Part shown: piece by piece, positions 32,714-41,731 of the stretch | Layout: each line of letters begins with the position of its first letter | How positions within the stretch are numbered: position 1 is the stretch's first letter | Assembly (NCBI RefSeq): GCF_900626135.1 | Contig: NZ_LR130785.1 | Coordinates: 1,087,241 to 1,151,240, forward strand | Length of the DNA stretch: 64,000 nt | Source of the DNA: Senegalia massiliensis | Lineage (GTDB): Bacteria > Bacillota > Clostridia > Tissierellales > SIT17 | Reading direction: 5' to 3' | Notes under the pieces: generated by a model | What the model saw: the letters and a program-made list of their open reading frames with translations, nothing else | What the model was told of the DNA's origin: nothing | Database searches by the model: none | Made by a program: the position numbers and the translations under genes

Positions 32714-34093
32714 ATGATAATTAAAAATGGCTTGATAGTTTCAGAACAAAATACCTATAAAGCTGATATTTTATTAAAAGATGAAAAAATAGAATGCATA
32801 GGCAATAACATAGCAGAAGAAGGACATGAAATTATAGATGCAGAAGGAAAATATGTAATTCCAGGAGCAATAGATGTTCATACTCATATGAATTTGATAG
32901 CTGGAAAGTATACTACAGTTGATGATTTTTATTCAGGAACAATAGCAGCTGCATGTGGTGGAACAACAACTATTGTTGATCATTTAGGTTTTGGACCTAA
33001 AGGTTGTAATTTAAGCCACCAGATTAATAAATATCATGAATTAGCTCATGATAAAGCTATGATTGATTATAGTTTTCATGGTGTTGTACAGCATCTAAAT
33101 GATAAGATTTTAGATGAATTAGAACACCATGTAAACAATGGAATTATTAGTTTTAAGGTTTATATGACATATAATAATAAATTAAGTGATGATAAATTAT
33201 ATAGAGTTCTTAAAAAAATGAAACAAGTAGGTGGTATTGTACCAGTTCATGCAGAAAATGATCAAGTGATAAATTATTTTAGAGCTAAATATAAAAGTCA
33301 AGGTAAAATTACTCCAATATACCACGCTAAATCTAGACCAAATAATACAGAATCAGAGGCAATAGGTAGGATACTTAATTTAGCTAAACTTGCAGGGGAT
33401 GCACCAGTGTATATTGTACATTTATCGACTAAAGAAGGTTTAATAGAAGTAAAGGAAGCACGAAAAAGAGGACAGAAAAATATATTTGTAGAAACTTGTA
33501 CTCAATATTTGACTCTTACGCAAGAGGAATATAAAAAAGATAATTTTGAAGGGCTTAAATATATAATGGCACCACCTTTAAGAACAAAAAAAGATATTGA
33601 TTTTTTATGGGATGGTATAAACCAAGGTGATATACAAACTATAGGAACTGATCATTGTCCTTTTAGCTTCAGGCAAAAACTCATAGCAAAAAATGATTTT
33701 ACTATAGCGCCAGGGGGAGGACCTGGTGTAGAAGAAAGAGTTTCAGTAATATTTTCAGAAGGGGTTAGTAAAGGGAAGATAAGTATAAATAAATTTGTAG
33801 AAGTGATGTGTACAAATCCTTCAAAAATATATGGATTATACCCTAAGAAGGGTGTAATACAACCAGGTTCAGATGCTGATATAGTTATAATAAATCCAAA
33901 CATTGAACAAGAAATAAAAATCAAAGATTTACATGGAAACTCAGATTACTCTATGTATGAAGGTTTAAAAGTTAAATGCAAAATTGATAGAGTAATATTA
34001 AGAGGAACTACAATTGTAAAGGAAAATAAATTTTTATCAAATAGAATCAAAGGGAAATTTATAAAGAGAAAAAAGGTAAACAAAAATTTATAA
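32714..34093 (+). CDS. hyuA: Dihydropyrimidinase/hydantoinase family cyclic amidohydrolase (HyuA)
   Basis: A 459-residue enzyme that opens cyclic amides. The metal site is clear: DVHTHMN near residue 57-63, the carbamylated lysine in SFKVYMTY near 151, HAEND near 182, HLSTKEG near 238, and the late GTDHCPF near 312. It has the complete amidohydrolase set, so it should be active. In the purine-degradation cluster it is predicted to hydrolyse a reduced purine ring. AGGAGG precedes ATG 32714. It starts 88 bases after ygeW across an unusual hairpin, so expression may be uncoupled in part. Confidence 0.93.
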   Translation: MIIKNGLIVSEQNTYKADILLKDEKIECIGNNIAEEGHEIIDAEGKYVIPGAIDVHTHMNLIAGKYTTVDDFYSGTIAAACGGTTTIVDHLGFGPKGCNLSHQINKYHELAHDKAMIDYSFHGVVQHLNDKILDELEHHVNNGIISFKVYMTYNNKLSDDKLYRVLKKMKQVGGIVPVHAENDQVINYFRAKYKSQGKITPIYHAKSRPNNTESEAIGRILNLAKLAGDAPVYIVHLSTKEGLIEVKEARKRGQKNIFVETCTQYLTLTQEEYKKDNFEGLKYIMAPPLRTKKDIDFLWDGINQGDIQTIGTDHCPFSFRQKLIAKNDFTIAPGGGPGVEERVSVIFSEGVSKGKISINKFVEVMCTNPSKIYGLYPKKGVIQPGSDADIVIINPNIEQEIKIKDLHGNSDYSMYEGLKVKCKIDRVILRGTTIVKENKFLSNRIKGKFIKRKKVNKNL

Positions 34094-34141
34094 TTTAATA
34101 TAGTTTTTAAACTATCGCTTAAAAGGAAGGTGTAGTATATT

Positions 34142-35230
34142 ATGGCAAAATTAAGTGTAAATATTTGTGGTATAGAATTTCCAAATCCAATAATGACAGC
34201 AGCAGGTCCAGGTGCAAGAAATGGTGATTATTGTAAAAAAGCAGCAGATGGTGGTGCTGGTGGTATTGTTACAAAAACTATTTCAGTTAAGCCAGCAGAT
34301 ATACCAAGACCTTGTATGGGAAATACAAAAAGTGGTTTTTTAAATACTGAATTGTGGTCAGAGCACTCAGTTGAAGAATGGTTAGAAACAGAATATAAAA
34401 TAGCAAAAGAAACTGGATTACCTGTTATTATAGGTATGGGTTATACTGCACAGCAAATAGAAAAATTAGCTCCAATGGTAAAGCCTTATGCAGATGCAGT
34501 AGAGTTATCTACACATTATGTAGGAACTGATGTAACCCCTATAGTAAATGCCATGAAGGCAGCAAAAAGATTTTTAGATGTACCTGTATTTGTTAAAATG
34601 AGCCCTCATACTGATATTCAAACCATAGCTAAAGCTTTAGAAGAAGCTGGAGCTGATGGGCTTGTAATGATTAATTCTTTTGGGCCAGTTATGACTATAG
34701 ATACTGACACAGGACTTCCTATAATGGGTAGTAAAACAGGATATGGTTGGTTATCTGGGTCTCCAATTCATCCTTTAGCCGTTAGATGTATATATGATGC
34801 TTCAAAATCTGTAAAAATTCCTATTATTGGTGTAGGTGGGGTTACTAATGGAAGAGAAGTAGCTGAGATGTTTATGGCAGGGGCATCAGCAGTTCAAGTT
34901 TGTACAGAAGCTATATTAAAGGGGCCTAAAGTATATGGAAAAATAGTCAAAGAATTAAATGACTTTTTAGATGAAAAAGGCTATAAAGATATAGAAGAAA
35001 TAAAAGGATTAACTCATAAAAAGATAGAAGAAAGAAATTATAGAGAACATGTTATACCTCCATCAATTAATCGTGATGAATGTATATTATGTGGAATGTG
35101 TGAAAGGGTTTGCCCATATGATGCAATAAAGGTTGAAGATGAGTGGAAAATAGATATAGATAAATGCTTTGGATGTGGATTGTGCGTGACAGTATGTCCT
35201 ACAAATGCTCTAAGTATACCTTATAAATAG
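34142..35230 (+). CDS. PreA-like dihydropyrimidine dehydrogenase-type flavoprotein with two 4Fe-4S clusters
   Basis: A 362-residue protein: an FMN-binding dihydroorotate-dehydrogenase TIM barrel (about 1-300) and a C-terminal ferredoxin domain with CILCGMCERVC and CFGCGLCVTVC. It resembles the PreA/YgfK N-terminal type. In pyrimidine reductases the catalytic loop reads N-x-S-C-P; here residues 121-125 are E-L-S-T-H, so the catalytic Cys is replaced by Thr124. This implies a different substrate, for example reduction of an oxopurine, rather than uracil. No PreT-type FAD/NADH partner is adjacent. Location between hyuA and the Se-Mo hydroxylase makes it the likely purine-ring reductase. Function inferred. 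Confidence 0.85.
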   Translation: MAKLSVNICGIEFPNPIMTAAGPGARNGDYCKKAADGGAGGIVTKTISVKPADIPRPCMGNTKSGFLNTELWSEHSVEEWLETEYKIAKETGLPVIIGMGYTAQQIEKLAPMVKPYADAVELSTHYVGTDVTPIVNAMKAAKRFLDVPVFVKMSPHTDIQTIAKALEEAGADGLVMINSFGPVMTIDTDTGLPIMGSKTGYGWLSGSPIHPLAVRCIYDASKSVKIPIIGVGGVTNGREVAEMFMAGASAVQVCTEAILKGPKVYGKIVKELNDFLDEKGYKDIEEIKGLTHKKIEERNYREHVIPPSINRDECILCGMCERVCPYDAIKVEDEWKIDIDKCFGCGLCVTVCPTNALSIPYK

Positions 35231-35255
35231 AGTAAAACTCTCATAGGGGATGTGA

Positions 35256-37823
35256 ATGAATATGTATAGCTTTATATTAAATAAAAAAAAAATAGAGGTT
35301 GAAAAGGATAAGAGACTATTAGAATATTTAAGAGATGATACGGATTTAACATCAGTAAAAAATGGATGTAATGGTGAAGGGGTATGTGGTGCATGTACAA
35401 TATTAGTAGATGGTAAGAAAATGAAAGCATGTATCTTAACTATTTCTAAAATTGATGGTAAAAAAATAACAACAGTTGAAGGACTCACAGATACAGAAAA
35501 AGAAATCTATACGTGGGCATTTGGAGAAGCTGGAGCAGTTCAATGTGGTTATTGTATACCAGGTATGGTTATATCAGCTAAAGCTTTAATAGATAAAAAC
35601 TCTAATCCATCATCAAATGATATTAAAAAAGCTATAGTAGGTAATTTATGTAGGTGTACTGGATATGTAAAAATTGAAAAAGCTATAGCACTTGCAGCAA
35701 AAGCACTTAGAGAAGGCAATATTCCCAAAGATGAAAAGTCTAAAGGAAATGTTGGAGATAGAATGAAAAGAATAGATAATGATGAAAAAGTACTTGGTTC
35801 AGGGGAATATGTAGATGATATGAAAATAGAAGGAATGATATATGGTAAAGCCCTAAGAACTAAATATCCTCGTGCTCTAGTTAAAAGTATTAATATAGAA
35901 AAAGCATTAGAGCATAAGGATTGTGAAACAGTACTTACGGCAAAGGATATACCAGGGGAAAGATATATAGGACATCTTAAAAAAGATTGGCCTGCTCTTA
36001 TAGATATAGGAGAAGAAACAAGATACTTAGGAGATGGAATTGCATTAGTAGCATCTAATACTAAAGAATCTCTTGACGAAATATTAAACTTAATAGAAGT
36101 TGAGTATGAAGAATTAGTTCCGCTATCTGCACCTGAGATTGCTATGAAAGAAGATTCTCCAAAGATTCATGAAGATGGTAATATATTATCAAAACAATTT
36201 CTTAAAAAAGGTAATGTTGATGAAGTTATTGAAAATTCAAAATATGTAGTTACACAACATTATTCTACACCTTTCACTGAACATGCTTTCTTAGAACCTG
36301 AAAGTGGATTAGCAGTTCCAGAAAATGATGGAGTAACTATATATACTAGTTGTCAAGGAGTATATGCAGTTCAGTCAGAATGTTCAGAGTTGTTAGGAAT
36401 TGAACCTAAAAAAGTAAGAGCAATATGTAAACTTGTAGGAGGAGGTTTTGGAGGTAAAGAGGATATGAGTGTTCAGCATCATGCAGCACTTCTTGCTTGG
36501 TCTACTAAAAAACCAGTGAAAGTTACTCTTACAAGATCAGAAAGTTTAATAATTCACCCAAAAAGACATCCAATGGAAATGGAATTTACAACAGCATGTG
36601 ATGAAAGTGGGAAACTTACAGCAATGAAAGCTAGAATAATAGCTGACACAGGTGCATATGCATCATTAGGTGGTCCAGTTCTTCAAAGAGCCTGTACTCA
36701 TGCAGCAGGTCCATATAATTATCAAAATGTAGATATAGAGGGGGTAGCCGTTTATACTAATAATCCTCCAGCAGGTGCATATAGAGGATTTGGAGTAACT
36801 CAGACAATATTTGCAACAGAGTCTAATATTAATCTTTTAGCACAAAAGGCAGGATTATCTGCTTGGGAAATAAGATATAGAAATGCTATAAAGCCAGGTG
36901 ATATATTACCTAATGGACAAATTGCAGATGAAACTACAGCAATGCTAGAATGTCTAGAAGCACTTAAAGAAGAATATGATAATAATACTTATGTAGGCAT
37001 TGCATCAGGAATAAAAAATACTGGACTTGGAGTAGGTGTGCCTGATATAGGTAGATGTAGATTATCAGTGATAGATGGTAAAATACACATAAGAGTGGGT
37101 GCAGTTTGTATAGGTCAAGGACTTGGAACTATAATGACTCAGATGTTATGTGAGACAGTAGATATTTTACCAGAACTTGTAGTTGTTGATGCTCCAGATA
37201 CAGCTACTACACCTAACTCAGGAATGACTACAGCTTCACGTCAAACTTTCTTTGCAGGTGAGGCAGTTAGAAGAGCATCTATAAAACTAAGAAAATCATT
37301 AGAAATAAAGTCACTTAAGGAATTAGAAGGTGAAGACTTCTATGGTGAATATGAAGGTATAACAGATCCTATGGGATCTAACAAAGATAATCCAGTAAGT
37401 CATGTTGCTTATAGTTATGCTGCTCATTTAGTTATATTAAATGATGAAGGAAAATTAAAAAAGGTAGTGGCAGCACATGATATAGGCAAAGCAATAAATC
37501 CTAAAAATTTAGAAGGACAAATTGAAGGTGGAGTAGTAATGAGTCTTGGATATGCATTAACAGAAGATTATCCATTAAAAAATTCTGTACCTCAAGTTAA
37601 ATTCGGAAAATTAGGACTATTCCGTTCCACATCTGTTCCAGAGATTAAATCTGTTATAATAGAAAAGAGTGATGAAACACTTGCATTTGGAGCAAAAGGA
37701 ATTGGTGAAATAGCTTCAATACCTACAGCCCCAGCGGTACAAGGAGCATACTTAAAATATGATGGTCAATTTAGAACTAAATTACCATTAGAAGATACAC
37801 CGTATAATAAAAAGAAAAAATAA
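35256..37823 (+). CDS. Selenium-dependent molybdenum hydroxylase (XdhD-like fused xanthine dehydrogenase)
   Basis: An 855-residue fusion of a 2Fe-2S subunit and a molybdopterin-binding subunit without the FAD domain of classical xanthine dehydrogenase. Fe-S cysteines are C38-x5-C44-x2-C47 with C59, and CGYC with CRC (GNLCRCTGY) near 98-135. The Mo subunit starts near residue 165, with the GGGFGGKEDM loop, AYRGFGVTQ and a C-terminal GAKGIGE carrying the catalytic glutamate. In this family a labile selenium ligates Mo, not selenocysteine. It hydroxylates or reduces purines (xanthine, urate, hypoxanthine). YqeB/YqeC downstream provide selenium maturation. Confidence 0.92.
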   Translation: MNMYSFILNKKKIEVEKDKRLLEYLRDDTDLTSVKNGCNGEGVCGACTILVDGKKMKACILTISKIDGKKITTVEGLTDTEKEIYTWAFGEAGAVQCGYCIPGMVISAKALIDKNSNPSSNDIKKAIVGNLCRCTGYVKIEKAIALAAKALREGNIPKDEKSKGNVGDRMKRIDNDEKVLGSGEYVDDMKIEGMIYGKALRTKYPRALVKSINIEKALEHKDCETVLTAKDIPGERYIGHLKKDWPALIDIGEETRYLGDGIALVASNTKESLDEILNLIEVEYEELVPLSAPEIAMKEDSPKIHEDGNILSKQFLKKGNVDEVIENSKYVVTQHYSTPFTEHAFLEPESGLAVPENDGVTIYTSCQGVYAVQSECSELLGIEPKKVRAICKLVGGGFGGKEDMSVQHHAALLAWSTKKPVKVTLTRSESLIIHPKRHPMEMEFTTACDESGKLTAMKARIIADTGAYASLGGPVLQRACTHAAGPYNYQNVDIEGVAVYTNNPPAGAYRGFGVTQTIFATESNINLLAQKAGLSAWEIRYRNAIKPGDILPNGQIADETTAMLECLEALKEEYDNNTYVGIASGIKNTGLGVGVPDIGRCRLSVIDGKIHIRVGAVCIGQGLGTIMTQMLCETVDILPELVVVDAPDTATTPNSGMTTASRQTFFAGEAVRRASIKLRKSLEIKSLKELEGEDFYGEYEGITDPMGSNKDNPVSHVAYSYAAHLVILNDEGKLKKVVAAHDIGKAINPKNLEGQIEGGVVMSLGYALTEDYPLKNSVPQVKFGKLGLFRSTSVPEIKSVIIEKSDETLAFGAKGIGEIASIPTAPAVQGAYLKYDGQFRTKLPLEDTPYNKKKK

Positions 37824-37836
37824 AGGAGAGATTATT

Positions 37837-38220
37837 TTGGTAGAAAGAACAGTAGTATCAACAAAAAAAGCACCAGGAGCAATAGGACCATATTCACAAG
37901 CAATAAAAGTGGGAGAGTTTGTATTTACTTCAGGACAATTACCAATGGATCCTGAATCAGGAGAATTAATTAATGATATTAAAAAAGCTACTGCTAGATC
38001 ACTTGATAGTGTAAAGGCAATATTAGAAGAAGCAGGAAGTAGTATGGAAAACATAATCAAAACTACAATATTTGTAAAAGACTTAGATGATTTTGCAGCA
38101 GTAAATGAAGTTTATGGCACATATTTTGGTGATGAGCCACCAGCAAGGTCATGTGTTCAAGTAGCCAAAATACCAAAAGAGGCTAAAGTTGAAATCGAAG
38201 CTATAGCTAAATTAAAATAA
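37837..38220 (+). CDS. ridA: RidA-family 2-iminobutanoate/2-iminopropanoate deaminase
   Basis: A 127-residue trimeric YjgF/RidA protein that hydrolyses reactive enamine/imine products such as 2-aminoacrylate to keto acids and ammonia. Signature regions: APGAIGPYSQAIKVG near residue 9, TSGQLPMDPESG, and the catalytic Arg104 in PARSCVQVA. The start is TTG at 37837, spaced from AAGGAGAG. It is 13 bases after the Se-Mo hydroxylase gene and thus in the same operon. Because DpaL releases 2-aminoacrylate from diaminopropionate, its presence is functionally coherent: it would speed formation of pyruvate and protect PLP enzymes. Confidence 0.94.
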   Translation: MVERTVVSTKKAPGAIGPYSQAIKVGEFVFTSGQLPMDPESGELINDIKKATARSLDSVKAILEEAGSSMENIIKTTIFVKDLDDFAAVNEVYGTYFGDEPPARSCVQVAKIPKEAKVEIEAIAKLK

Positions 38221-38230
38221 TAAAATGCTA

Positions 38231-38272
38231 AGCTAGATGATTTAATCATCTAGCTAGGCTTAATTTTCTTAC
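38231..38272 (+). terminator. Probable terminator after ridA
   Basis: AGCTAGATGATT (38231-38242) pairs with AATCATCTAGCT (38244-38255) and TTAATTTTCTT follows. Partial readthrough to the permease is possible because no strong promoter was recognised upstream of it. Confidence 0.6.
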
Positions 38273-38333
38273 TAATGATAATTAATACTATAATAGTTTG
38301 TTAAAATTTAAACTGAAAATATTAGGGGGTAAT

Positions 38334-39713
38334 ATGATGGAAGGAAAAAGTACCAGAAGTAATTCAGTGTTTGATTTATATGGAAGACCACCAATTACAA
38401 GAGCAGCACCACTTGGAATTCAGCATGTTTTAGCAATGTTAGTAGGAAATATTACACCAGCAATAATTTTAGCAGGAGCAGTAGGACTTTCAACAGGAGA
38501 ATCAACTCTTTTAATTCAAGCTGCAATGTTTATAGCAGGGATAGCTACATTATTACAGCTGTATCCTATAGGTGGAAAATCTAATTTTAGAATAGGTTCA
38601 GGACTTCCTGTTATAATGGGAGTTAGTTTTGCATATGTGCCAACTGTATTATCAATTGCAAATAATTATGGAGTTGCAGGGGTATTAGGGGCACAATTAA
38701 TAGGTGGTATAGTTGCTATTATAGTAGGTATATTTATAAAGCCTTTGAGAAAATTTTTCCCACCTATAGTTTCAGGAACAGTAGTACTTACTATAGGATT
38801 ATCACTATATCCAATAGCTATAAATTATATGGCAGGTGGAGTAGGTGCAGCAAATTATGGTTCACTTAAAAATTGGGCTGTAGCTATTGTAACATTAGTA
38901 GTGGTATTAATATGTAATAATTTCACAAAAGGAATAACAAAATTAGCATCAGTATTAATGGGAATAATAGCAGGATATATTTTAGCACTAGCACTTGGAA
39001 TGATAAGTTTTTCTGGAGTAGGAGATGCAGGCTTGGTAGCTATTCCAAGACCTCTTCATTTTGGAATAAAATTTTATCCTACTGCAATAATAACAATGTC
39101 TATAATGTATGTAGTTAATTCTATACAGGCAGTAGGAGATTTATCTGCTACAACTGCAGGAGGACTTGATAGAGAACCAACAGATAGTGAATTATCAGGT
39201 GGTATAATAGGAAATGGTACTGCAAGTATATTAGGTTCACTTTTTGGAGGATTACCAACTGCAACATATAGCCAAAATGTAGGTATAGTTGCTATGAATA
39301 AAGTTGTAAGTAAATTTGTATTACTACTTGCTGCTGGAACAATACTTTTAGCAGGATTTATACCAAAAGTTGGAGCAATTATGACCACAATACCTCAATC
39401 AGTATTAGGTGGAGCTACAATATCAGTATTTGCTATGATTACTATGACAGGTATAAAACTTATAACTCAGGGTGAAATGTCAACTAGAAATGTTTCAATA
39501 GTTGGTCTTGCAATAGCCCTTGGAATGGGAATCACAACTGTACCAGGAGCTTTAGAACAATTTCCAGAATGGGTAACAGAAATATTTACATCATCACCAG
39601 TTATAATTTCAGCTATAGTAGTATTCTTCTTAAATATTATAGTGCCAAAGAAAACTATTGATGAAGAAAAGAAAGAAAGGCAAGAAATAGCTGATAAAGA
39701 AAAAATAAGCTAA
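38334..39713 (+). CDS. NCS2-family purine (xanthine/uric acid) permease
   Basis: A 459-residue membrane transporter with about 12-14 segments of the nucleobase:cation symporter-2 family (UraA/PbuX/UacT). Signature pieces: PLGIQHVLAMLVGNITPA near residue 24-40, the FRIGSGLPVIMGVSFAYVP stretch near 90, QAVGDLSATTAGG near 263 (Q/E-x-x-G-D motif), GGIIGNGTASILGSLFGGLPTATYSQNVG near 285-310. ATG 38334 is chosen because AGGGGG precedes it. It belongs with the surrounding purine catabolism genes; xanthine or urate is the likely cargo. A 17-bp terminator follows. Confidence 0.92.
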   Translation: MMEGKSTRSNSVFDLYGRPPITRAAPLGIQHVLAMLVGNITPAIILAGAVGLSTGESTLLIQAAMFIAGIATLLQLYPIGGKSNFRIGSGLPVIMGVSFAYVPTVLSIANNYGVAGVLGAQLIGGIVAIIVGIFIKPLRKFFPPIVSGTVVLTIGLSLYPIAINYMAGGVGAANYGSLKNWAVAIVTLVVVLICNNFTKGITKLASVLMGIIAGYILALALGMISFSGVGDAGLVAIPRPLHFGIKFYPTAIITMSIMYVVNSIQAVGDLSATTAGGLDREPTDSELSGGIIGNGTASILGSLFGGLPTATYSQNVGIVAMNKVVSKFVLLLAAGTILLAGFIPKVGAIMTTIPQSVLGGATISVFAMITMTGIKLITQGEMSTRNVSIVGLAIALGMGITTVPGALEQFPEWVTEIFTSSPVIISAIVVFFLNIIVPKKTIDEEKKERQEIADKEKIS

Positions 39714-39730
39714 AAACAGCTTAGGTTTGT

Positions 39731-39782
39731 ATACATAGTTATAGTATGGCTCTTTATGATATACTATAACTATGTATTTTTA
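39731..39782 (+). terminator. Intrinsic terminator of the permease
   Basis: ATACATAGTTATAGTAT (39731-39747) is perfectly complementary to 39761-39777, with a 13-base loop and a T-run after the stem. Confidence 0.82.
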
Positions 39783-39802
39783 TGTAATAGGGGGATATTG
39801 TT

Positions 39803-40138
39803 TTGAAAGTAGGATATAAAGTATGGATAGAAGATAAAAATAAAGCTTTTGGTAAAGGACCTTATGAATTACTTATACAAATAAATAAATTAGGGTCAAT
39901 AAATATGGCTTGTAAAAATCTAAACATGAGTTATAGCAAAGGTCTGAAAATAATAAATAATATTGAAAATGAACTGAAATTGAAATTATTAGATAGAACA
40001 ATTGGGGGAAGGTCAGGTGGAGGTTGTAGTTTAACTGAAGATGCAAAAATATTGATACATGCATATGAAAAATTTACAGAAGAATTAGATATTGAAATGA
40101 ATAGATTATTTAAAAAATATTTTGATAATATAATATAA
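39803..40138 (+). CDS. Small winged-helix protein related to the ModE N-terminal DNA-binding domain
   Basis: A 111-residue protein comprising only the LysR/ModE-type HTH: FGKGPYELLIQINKLGSINMACKNLNMSYSKGLKIINNIENEL, then RTIGGRSGGGCSLTEDA. The ModE N-terminal domain has exactly this pattern, including SGGG. It lacks the molybdate-binding MOP domain of full ModE, so a direct metal effector is doubtful. It begins with TTG at 39803, after AGGGGGA, and precedes the selenium-molybdenum cofactor genes by about 50 bases. It may couple cofactor or hydroxylase production to metal status, in partnership with the sigma-54 activator. Similar stand-alone forms occur near molybdenum hydroxylase loci. Confidence 0.82.
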   Translation: MKVGYKVWIEDKNKAFGKGPYELLIQINKLGSINMACKNLNMSYSKGLKIINNIENELKLKLLDRTIGGRSGGGCSLTEDAKILIHAYEKFTEELDIEMNRLFKKYFDNII

Positions 40139-40188
40139 TTTTTTAGAAATCGTTATGTAGATATGAATATAGCGAAAGGATGAAATGT

Positions 40189-40995
40189 ATGCTAGTAATA
40201 ATAAGAGGTGCAGGAGATATAGCTACAGGAATAGGGCATAGATTATATATGAGTGGCTTTGATGTTATATTTTTAGAAAAAGAAAACCCATCTATGGTTA
40301 GAAGGAAAGTTTCTTTTTCAGAAGCCGTATATGAAGATGAAATTACTATAGAAAATTTAACTGGAAAATTATCAGATTCAAAATATAAATCTTTAAACTT
40401 AATTAAAAAAGGGATAGTTCCAGTAATGATAGACCCTTATGGAAAATATATAGAAGAGTTTAAACCTAAAATAATAGTAGATGGAATACTTGCAAAAAAG
40501 AATATAGGAACATATAAAGATATGGCTGAGATTGTAATAGGTGTAGGACCTGGATTTTCTGCAGGTGAAGATGTTCATACAGTAGTAGAAACCAAAAGAG
40601 GTCATATGTTAGGAAGAGTAATTTATAAAGGAATACCTGAGCCAAATACAGGAATTCCTGGAAATATTGAAGGTTTTACAGAGGAAAGAGTGCTTAGAGC
40701 AAAATCTTATGGAAATATAAAAGTATTAAAAGATATAGGAACTTTAGTTGAAAAAGGAGATATAGTAGCTACTATAGGTGAATGTCAAATAGAGACAAAA
40801 ATATCAGGTGTAATTAGAGGTATGATTAGGGATAAGTATTATGTATATAAAGGCATGAAAATAGGAGATGTAGATCCTAGAGGAGAAGCGAAATATAGCT
40901 ACCAAATATCAGATAAAGCACGTTCAGTAGCTGGAGGAGTATTAGAAGCTATAATGTATAATTTATATAGGAAAAACAATAATGAGATTAAGTGA
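40189..40995 (+). CDS. yqeB: YqeB, selenium-dependent molybdenum hydroxylase maturation protein
   Basis: A 268-residue protein of the EF2563/YqeB family that occurs only with selenium-dependent Mo hydroxylases. The N-terminus reads VIIRGAGDIATGIGHRLY (Rossmann-like nucleotide-binding), and the middle IVDGILAKKNIGTYKDMAEIVIGVGPGFSAG (quoted in parts). Its exact chemistry is not known; it is thought to act in loading labile selenium into the active site. ATG 40189 is selected because AAAGGA occupies 40175-40180. It overlaps yqeC by 14 bases and forms a tight operon with yqeC, the mocA-like gene and xdhC. Confidence 0.93.
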   Translation: MLVIIRGAGDIATGIGHRLYMSGFDVIFLEKENPSMVRRKVSFSEAVYEDEITIENLTGKLSDSKYKSLNLIKKGIVPVMIDPYGKYIEEFKPKIIVDGILAKKNIGTYKDMAEIVIGVGPGFSAGEDVHTVVETKRGHMLGRVIYKGIPEPNTGIPGNIEGFTEERVLRAKSYGNIKVLKDIGTLVEKGDIVATIGECQIETKISGVIRGMIRDKYYVYKGMKIGDVDPRGEAKYSYQISDKARSVAGGVLEAIMYNLYRKNNNEIK

Positions 40996-41731
40996 TGGAT
41001 TAAATATAAAAAAGAAAGATTTGATATCTATAGTAGGAGCTGGAGGTAAAACTTCAGTTATGTTTCAACTAGCAAAAGAATGCAAAGATAAAAATTTAAA
41101 AGTATTTGTAACTACAACTACTAAAATATACTATCCAACAGAAGATTTTATAGATAATATGTTTTTATTAAATAAAGAAAGGATAGATATAACTAAAATA
41201 AAAAATGGAACTATTACAATTATAGGAGAATATATATCAACAGAAAACAAATTAATAGGTGTAGATAAAAGTTTTATAGATGAAATATATAGAAGAAATA
41301 TCTTTGATTTAATAATAGTGGAATCAGATGGGGCAAAAAGAAAAACTATAAAAGCTCCTAATTATAATGAACCATTAATTCCAAGTCTAACTACAAAGGT
41401 AATAGGCATTATAGGCGTAGATGCTATAGGGATGTTATTAAACAATAAAAATGTTCATAGAGTAGATGAGTTTTCATCTGTAACAGGCACCAAAATAGGT
41501 GAAATTATAAGTAATAATTCAATAAAAAAATTAGTAGTATCTAAAGATGGATTATTTAAAAATAGTCCTAAAAATACAAAAAAAATACTTATACTAAATA
41601 AAGCTGATGACAAAGAGCTTCAAATAAAGGCATGTAAATTATTAAGAAGTATAGCTAAAGAAACTATAGATTTAAAGTATATATTGGTAATAAGCATTTA
41701 CAATAATTATTGTAGAAGGTGTGAACTATGA
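40982..41731 (+). CDS. yqeC: YqeC, selenium-dependent hydroxylase accessory protein
   Basis: A 249-residue P-loop protein. The Walker A motif GAGGKTS is at residues 20-26, then VTTTTKIYYP, then VESDGAKRKTIKAPNYNEPLIPS near 113-135, typical of YqeC (putative selenium-dependent hydroxylase accessory protein). It likely uses ATP to support insertion of selenium or Mo cofactor. Both ends overlap neighbours: 14 bases with yqeB, 4 with the mocA-like gene. That compactness suggests strict co-expression. The biochemical function is not established; the link is by conserved neighbourhood with Se-dependent hydroxylases. Confidence 0.92.
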   Translation: MRLSDGLNIKKKDLISIVGAGGKTSVMFQLAKECKDKNLKVFVTTTTKIYYPTEDFIDNMFLLNKERIDITKIKNGTITIIGEYISTENKLIGVDKSFIDEIYRRNIFDLIIVESDGAKRKTIKAPNYNEPLIPSLTTKVIGIIGVDAIGMLLNNKNVHRVDEFSSVTGTKIGEIISNNSIKKLVVSKDGLFKNSPKNTKKILILNKADDKELQIKACKLLRSIAKETIDLKYILVISIYNNYCRRCEL

